Source: an uncultured Desulfovibrionaceae bacterium
GTDB taxonomy: Bacteria; Desulfobacterota; Desulfovibrionia; Desulfovibrionales; Desulfovibrionaceae
Direction: 5' to 3'
Length of the DNA stretch: 64,000 nucleotides
Assembly (NCBI GenBank): GCA_949299515.1
Contig: CASGAP010000004.1
Coordinates: 62,001-126,000 of the forward strand
The translations under genes were made by a program, and so were the position numbers. Numbering within the stretch: position 1 is the stretch's first letter; each line of letters starts with the position of its first letter. The notes under the pieces are model-generated. The model was not told the DNA's origin, ran no database searches, and saw nothing but the letters and a program-made list of their open reading frames with translations. Below are positions 59,485-64,000 of the stretch, piece by piece.

Positions 59485-61560
59485 ATGATTACACAAAAAC
59501 TGCAGCGGGAATTTTGCTTCGGCTGCGGCGCCTGCACTGCCGTCTGCAGTGCCGAAGCCCTGCAGATGAAGGCCGACGCATACGGATTTTTATATCCCGA
59601 ACTCAATGCCGCCCGGTGCACGGGCTGCGGGCAGTGCCTTGCCGTATGCCCTGCGCTCGTCGACGCCAAAAACAGCACGCCCATTGCGGAAGCCTATGCC
59701 GTACGCGGCCATGACGCCGAACACTCCGCTTCCGGTTCGGTATTTTATACGCTTGCAAAAACCTGTCTGGAAAAAGACAAAGGCAAAAACAAAACCTATT
59801 TTGCGGGCGCCGTATGGAACAACAGTTTCCTGCCCGAAATTACTGTCGGCAATTCCTTGCAAGACCTGGAAAAAATGCGCGGTTCCAAATACGTGCACGC
59901 AGACACGGGCACTTCCTACAGAAAAACCAAAGAACTGCTGGAAGCAAAAAACATTGTGCTCTATTCCGGCACGCCCTGCCAAATAGCCGGACTGAAAAAT
60001 TTTTTGGGCAAAGATTACAATACCCTGCTGACCATGGAGCTGCTCTGCCACGGCGGCGGCAGTCCCCTTGCCTGGCAGAAATATCTGCAGTATGCCGAAA
60101 AAAAATACCATAAGCCCATAACCGACAGCAAATGCCTGAACAGCAAAAACCGATTTCTGCTGTACTTTGCCGACGGCACGGCCGTCTGCGAAAACCTGCG
60201 CGAAGAAAACGAATATTTCCGCTTTTACGGGCAAAACAAATTCACGCGGCCGAGCTGTTTTTCCTGTCCGTTCAACCGCCGCCGGCGCTGCGGCGATCTT
60301 GTGCTCGGCGACATTTGGGCATCGTGGGCGGAAGAAGAACGCAAAAAAGGCATTTCCCTGGTTATCGTCAATTCCGAAAAAGCCAAATATTTTTTGAAAT
60401 CCGTACCATGGGAATATTTTAAACCCTTTGACATCAACGACGTCAAAAACCACCCTTTAAACAAAATAAACGGCAACACAGCCCAGCTTGCCGCGGTGCG
60501 CGAATTGGCGCTGGATAAAATTCGCGGCAGCCTGCCCTTTGAAAACCTGTATCAAAACAAAAAAGCCGCGCTGATGAATTTCAATTACCCGCGCGACAAT
60601 TACGGCGCCCTGCTTCTTGCTTATGCCCTGGAAAAAACCCTGCGCCGCATGGGCTATGAACCGCACACGGTCAATTATTACAAAAACCCCTACACCATGG
60701 ATTTTGATCCCCGGGGAGCCATGTGGAAATTCAGGGAAAACTTTCTGACCCTGCATGGATTTTATACGGAAAAAAACCAGCTGCCGCCCCTAAACGCGGA
60801 ATTTGACAAATTTATTTTCGGCAGCGACGTTATCTGGAAAGACACGCGCGAATATGTGTACTTTGCCGACTGGGTAAACGGAAAAAACACCCTGATAGCC
60901 TATGCCGCGTCTTTTTGCGAAAACAAAATGCCGGAACAGGACGAACACAAAAAAGCCTGTATGCGCCGTTTTGACGCCGTTTCCGTGCGCGAAAAAAGCG
61001 GCATTGCCATCTGCCGCGACTATGCGGGCGTTGAGGCCAGCCATGTCATCGATCCCAGCCTGCTGCTTGAAGCAAAAGACTACGAAGAAATCATCGGCAA
61101 TGAATATTCAGAAATTCCGTCAGGCGACTTTATCGCCCATTATACCTTCTGGCAGTTTGACCCCTATGCGCTGCTCAAACATATGCCCGTATACAATGCC
61201 TTTAAAAATGAACAGAATAAAGCGCGGCCCTTCGGCCAGTGGCTGAACATGGTAAAAAACTGCAGATTTTTTATCACCTCGTCCTATCACGGAGTATGCT
61301 TTGCCCTTTTGTACAGCAAAAATTTCGTATACCTCAGAAAACCGGGCGAAGACAACGAACGCGTCAATTCCCTGTTTGAAACCCTGGGACTGGATAAGCG
61401 CCTTATTCTGAACCATGAACGCGAAATAAGCAAAGAACGCGTTTATAACGAAGACAATGCCATACATTATGCGCAGATTAACCAAAATATCGCCGCGTTC
61501 AGACAGTTCAGCCTAAACTGGCTGGAAAAAGCCCTGCAAATGCCGCCGAGCCGCAAATAA
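59485..61560 (+). CDS. Ferredoxin/F420-hydrogenase beta-subunit-type/polysaccharide pyruvyl transferase fusion
   Basis: 691 residues. Residues ~8-60: two 4Fe-4S motifs (CFGCGACTAVCSAEAL and CTGCGQCLAVCPAL). About 65-330: FrhB-like flavin/Fe-S domain (YSGTPCQIAGLKNFLG, LLCHGGGSPLAWQKYL, RPSCFSCPFNRRRRCGDLVLGD). About 355-690: polysaccharide pyruvyl transferase domain (ALMNFNYPRDNYGALLLAYAL, FIFGSDVIWKD, RFDAVSVREKSGI, DPSLLL, TSSYHGVCFALLY). Such proteins are found in cell-surface glycan clusters; the reaction is not established. AAGGA upstream of ATG 59485. Single-gene transcript. Confidence 0.85.
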   Translation: MITQKLQREFCFGCGACTAVCSAEALQMKADAYGFLYPELNAARCTGCGQCLAVCPALVDAKNSTPIAEAYAVRGHDAEHSASGSVFYTLAKTCLEKDKGKNKTYFAGAVWNNSFLPEITVGNSLQDLEKMRGSKYVHADTGTSYRKTKELLEAKNIVLYSGTPCQIAGLKNFLGKDYNTLLTMELLCHGGGSPLAWQKYLQYAEKKYHKPITDSKCLNSKNRFLLYFADGTAVCENLREENEYFRFYGQNKFTRPSCFSCPFNRRRRCGDLVLGDIWASWAEEERKKGISLVIVNSEKAKYFLKSVPWEYFKPFDINDVKNHPLNKINGNTAQLAAVRELALDKIRGSLPFENLYQNKKAALMNFNYPRDNYGALLLAYALEKTLRRMGYEPHTVNYYKNPYTMDFDPRGAMWKFRENFLTLHGFYTEKNQLPPLNAEFDKFIFGSDVIWKDTREYVYFADWVNGKNTLIAYAASFCENKMPEQDEHKKACMRRFDAVSVREKSGIAICRDYAGVEASHVIDPSLLLEAKDYEEIIGNEYSEIPSGDFIAHYTFWQFDPYALLKHMPVYNAFKNEQNKARPFGQWLNMVKNCRFFITSSYHGVCFALLYSKNFVYLRKPGEDNERVNSLFETLGLDKRLILNHEREISKERVYNEDNAIHYAQINQNIAAFRQFSLNWLEKALQMPPSRK

Positions 61561-61650
61561 AACAGGCGTCTGCCCGTTTTTGCGCATATGCCGCACCGCC
61601 GCCGGTTTTTATATAAACGGCGGAATTTGCCCCGCCCGTCGGACAGAATT

Positions 61651-62457
61651 TTATTTCCGCTTCAGATGCGCCAGTTTTTCCAGCACAGTCTGCTTTGCGG
61701 CACTGTCCTGCGCGCGCAGTCCTTTTTCCAGCAGCTTTAAAACGGCATTTATATCGTTTTTGGTGTAATTCTGCCGTAAAAAAGAAATAATGCGCAGCCA
61801 GTCGTCGTATTGTTTTATCAGACATTCCTGCTGCGCTTTCAGGGTCAAAAGCTGATTTTCCTCTGCTGCCGAAGGCTGCGCCGTATCATACAGCCGCAAG
61901 GAATTCTGCACAAAATGCCGCACAAAATGCATATTGTTTTCAAAATAGCAGGCTATAAGCCGTGCCTCGTAGGCATCGCGCACCAACAGCGAAAAATCAT
62001 AGGGACGGTCAAACCAGGAAAGCAGCTTGCCTTCATGCACAGGGTCCTGCTTATGGCCTTTATATGCCTCATGATCCCACATATACGGCACGGAAATAAT
62101 AAGATTTTTTCCGCAGGCAAGCAGTTTTTGGGCAAAAGCGCGCGCGTCTTCGATATGTTCCAGCACCTGAAAACAGCAGACCAAATCAAAGAGCTCCTGC
62201 GGCTCATAGGCGAAAAAATCTCCTTTTATGGGCGTTACGTCCTCTGCCTCCAAAGGATACAGCATATCAATACTGACTTTGCGCTCTGCGGGAAGCGCGG
62301 AAATCAAATCCACCCCGCGCGATCCCACATCCAGCACGGAAGAACAGTTTTGCCCGACAGCGTTTATAATGGTCCGCACAACGTTGTAATACTGCTTATT
62401 CCTGCGCTGTTCCAGATATTCTTCCCTGCCCACATTGGCGCCGCTTACAACAGCCAT
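61651..62457 (-). CDS. Class I SAM-dependent methyltransferase
   Basis: 268 residues. SVLDVGSRGVDLISAL is motif I (SAM binding), VSIDMLYP is the acidic loop of motif II, LFDLVCCFQVLEHIED is motif IV. The N-terminus YLEQRRNKQYYNVVRTIINAVG is helical. The last ~70 residues form a charged C-terminal helix unlike small-molecule methyltransferases. Substrate unknown; a glycan or lipid is possible from its neighbour. Starts 12 bp after the sigma-54-type regulator gene on the same strand. Confidence 0.85.
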   Translation of the reverse strand: MAVVSGANVGREEYLEQRRNKQYYNVVRTIINAVGQNCSSVLDVGSRGVDLISALPAERKVSIDMLYPLEAEDVTPIKGDFFAYEPQELFDLVCCFQVLEHIEDARAFAQKLLACGKNLIISVPYMWDHEAYKGHKQDPVHEGKLLSWFDRPYDFSLLVRDAYEARLIACYFENNMHFVRHFVQNSLRLYDTAQPSAAEENQLLTLKAQQECLIKQYDDWLRIISFLRQNYTKNDINAVLKLLEKGLRAQDSAAKQTVLEKLAHLKRK

Positions 62458-62469
62458 AAACTATCCTGT

Positions 62470-63846
62470 CTAATGTCCTGTTATATTGTATTTTTTCAGC
62501 TTATACTGCATAAGGCTGCGGGAAATGCCCAGCATTTCCGCCGCTCTGGACTGCACAAAATCCGCACGCACAAGAGCGCGGCGTATGACCGCCCCTTCGA
62601 TTTTGTCGAGGGTTTCCGCCAAGTCCATGGTAAGCGGCAGCAAATCCACGGCGCTTTTGAACTGGGCATCTTCGTCCTTGATTTCCGGCGGCAGATCTTC
62701 CACCCCGATTTCCTTATGCGGCACCATAACCACGCAGCGCTCCACCACGTTCTGCAGCTGGCGGATATTGCCCTGCCATTCGTAGCCGTTCAGATAATTG
62801 AGCGCTTCATTGCTGAAATATTTCTGCGGCATATTGTTTTCCACGCAGATTTTATTGATAAAATGCGCCACCAAAAGCGGTATGTCTTCGCGCCGTTCGC
62901 GCAGCGGCGGCATATCTATTTTCACCACGTTCAGGCGGTAAAACAAATCTTCGCGGAATTTGCCCTGCAAAACCAGCTGGTTTAAATCCTGCCCCGTGCT
63001 GACGACTATGCGCACGTCCACGGCAACGGGTTCCGTGCCGCCCACGCGTTCAATGGTTTTTTCCTGCAGAAGCCGCAGCAGCTTGACCTGCAGTTCCGTG
63101 GACAGGCCGCCGATTTCGCTCAGGTACAGCGTGCCCTGGTCGGCAAGCTCGATGCGGCCGCGCTTCATGGCAACGGTATCGTGTATGCCGGAGCTTTCCT
63201 GGCCGAACAGTTCTATATCAAGGGTTTCCGGAGTAAATGCCTGGCAGTTTACCGCCACAAAAGGCATATCCTTGCGCGGGGAAGCAAAATGCATAGCTTT
63301 GGCAATGGACGATTTGCCCGTGCCGGATTCACCGCAGATCAGCACGGCGGATTTGCTCTGCGCCACCCTGTCCACAAGGGCAAGCGTATCCAAAATAACC
63401 TTGGATTTGCCGATAATCTGGTGCGAGCTGAAGCGCTCTTCCAAACTTTCGCGCAGTATCTGATACTGCCTGTGGGTTTTGGAGAGTTCCATGGCATTAT
63501 GCAGGGAAAGCAAAAGCTCGTCATTGGCAAAGGGCTTGGTAATGTAATCAAAAGCGCCGTGCCGCATAACCTCGACGGCACTTTCAATGCTGCCGAAGGC
63601 CGTCATGATCAGCACGGGCAGACGCGGCCAGTTCTTTTTAATCTGCTGCAAAAGTTCCCTGCCGGTGATTTTGGGCATTTTCATATCCGTTATCACCACA
63701 TCGACTTCGGACTGTTCCAAATAAGGCATAACCATTTCCGGGTCGTTCAGGGTAGTCACTTCGTAGCCTTCGTCTTCCAATATGGCCTGCAGAATAAGCA
63801 GATAGTTTTTTTCGTCATCTATAACAAGCACGCGGCCGTTTGCCAT
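62470..63846 (-). CDS. NtrC-family response regulator with degenerate GAFTGA motif
   Basis: 458 residues. Receiver domain (VLVIDDEKNY, phospho-acceptor Asp54 in VVITDMKMPK, TKPF). AAA+ domain: Walker A GESGTGKS (172-179), arginine finger area FREDLFYRLNV. C-terminal Fis-type helix-turn-helix (FVQSRAAEMLGISRSLMQYKLKKY). Odd: the loop that should read GAFTGA (219-224) is SGIHDT, and the Walker B aspartate is serine (GTLYLSEI, Ser243). So contact with sigma-54 is unlikely; it may act on sigma-70 promoters, as TyrR and HupR do. GGAGA upstream of ATG 63846. Preceded by the end of another minus-strand gene. Confidence 0.85.
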   Translation of the reverse strand: MANGRVLVIDDEKNYLLILQAILEDEGYEVTTLNDPEMVMPYLEQSEVDVVITDMKMPKITGRELLQQIKKNWPRLPVLIMTAFGSIESAVEVMRHGAFDYITKPFANDELLLSLHNAMELSKTHRQYQILRESLEERFSSHQIIGKSKVILDTLALVDRVAQSKSAVLICGESGTGKSSIAKAMHFASPRKDMPFVAVNCQAFTPETLDIELFGQESSGIHDTVAMKRGRIELADQGTLYLSEIGGLSTELQVKLLRLLQEKTIERVGGTEPVAVDVRIVVSTGQDLNQLVLQGKFREDLFYRLNVVKIDMPPLRERREDIPLLVAHFINKICVENNMPQKYFSNEALNYLNGYEWQGNIRQLQNVVERCVVMVPHKEIGVEDLPPEIKDEDAQFKSAVDLLPLTMDLAETLDKIEGAVIRRALVRADFVQSRAAEMLGISRSLMQYKLKKYNITGH

Positions 63847-63867
63847 AATATTCTCCTTTGCCGTATT

Positions 63868-64000
63868 CTAAAAATACAGCTTCCCGTCATCGGTATACGT
63901 ATCCTGCTGCTGTGCAGGCTGGTTTTGCGGTTTTGCTTCCGCATCGGCTTTTTCGGACTTTTTGCCAGCAGTTTCTCCGCCTGTGCCCGCAGAGCCCGGC
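63868..64000 (-). CDS. C-terminal end of an unidentified protein (partial)
   Basis: Minus-strand frame entering from the right edge and ending at TAG 63868. 43 residues visible, hydrophilic and low-complexity (GTGGETAGKKSEKADAEAK, then PQNQPAQQQDTYTDDGKLYF). No family recognisable. It ends 22 bp before the regulator start and is probably in the same operon; a sensor kinase is common there but nothing visible shows it. Confidence 0.55.
   Translation of the reverse strand, partial: PGSAGTGGETAGKKSEKADAEAKPQNQPAQQQDTYTDDGKLYF

Overview
The window looks like chromosome of a moderately GC-rich Gram-negative deltaproteobacterium, most probably Desulfovibrionaceae. This is inference. The grounds are the rpoZ-dnaJ neighbourhood, sigma-54-type promoters in front of a flagellar pair, a near-consensus Desulfovibrio-type Fur box, a long PurS/PurL-type enzyme, hldD (LPS heptose synthesis), and a T7/BPP-1-like prophage late module. 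No rRNA or species marker is present, so the genus is not fixed.

Layout. 0-7 kb: the tail of an unknown gene, rpoZ, dnaJ, a convergent three-gene operon (YkgJ-type cysteine-cluster protein, unknown protein, TPR protein), a possible papain-like protein, then panC-metK. 7-14 kb: an aminotransferase and a MEMO1-like protein, a small secreted protein behind a sigma-54-type promoter, a dihydrouridine synthase, and a polar amino acid ABC importer (two permeases and a binding protein, no ATPase seen). 14-20 kb: fliJ-motE behind a second sigma-54-type promoter, an MBL-fold hydrolase, a MATE exporter, a Fur/PerR regulator and a Fur box. 19.3-25.7 kb: a metabolic operon of polyprenyl diphosphate synthase, purL, argD and leuB. 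25.7-29.3 kb: an AT-rich island with two homologous genes, one a papain-family (C1A) peptidase fused to the domain that makes up the whole of the other. 29.4-29.9 kb: tRNA-Lys(CTT) and tRNA-Thr(CGT). 30-34 kb: an acyltransferase-TraB fusion, its acyltransferase paralogue and a radical SAM protein. 34-41 kb: acpS, two exported proteins, and an operon with a chorismate mutase/EPSP synthase-like protein, a coiled coil, a second YkgJ protein, hldD and a zinc-ribbon/Yip1-like membrane protein.

41.6-57.2 kb: a compact module of 15 genes, all on the minus strand. It encodes a podovirus-like particle: lysozyme-like protein, large terminase, portal, Bbp19-like protein, scaffold, capsid, tail tubular A and B, internal virion protein, tail fibre, fibre assembly, holin, amidase, Rz and Rz1. 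No integrase, repressor or replication gene is visible. 57.5-64 kb: glnS, an Fe-S/F420-type/pyruvyl-transferase fusion, a SAM methyltransferase, an NtrC-family regulator whose GAFTGA motif is lost, and the tail of one more gene.

Highlights for a second look: the C1A peptidase/beta-domain pair, the integrase-less phage late module with a lysozyme-like protein lacking its catalytic residues, the GAFTGA-less regulator, a gapless 50-bp intergenic repeat in three copies, the sigma-54/hairpin/secreted-peptide locus, and the acyltransferase-TraB/radical SAM cluster.
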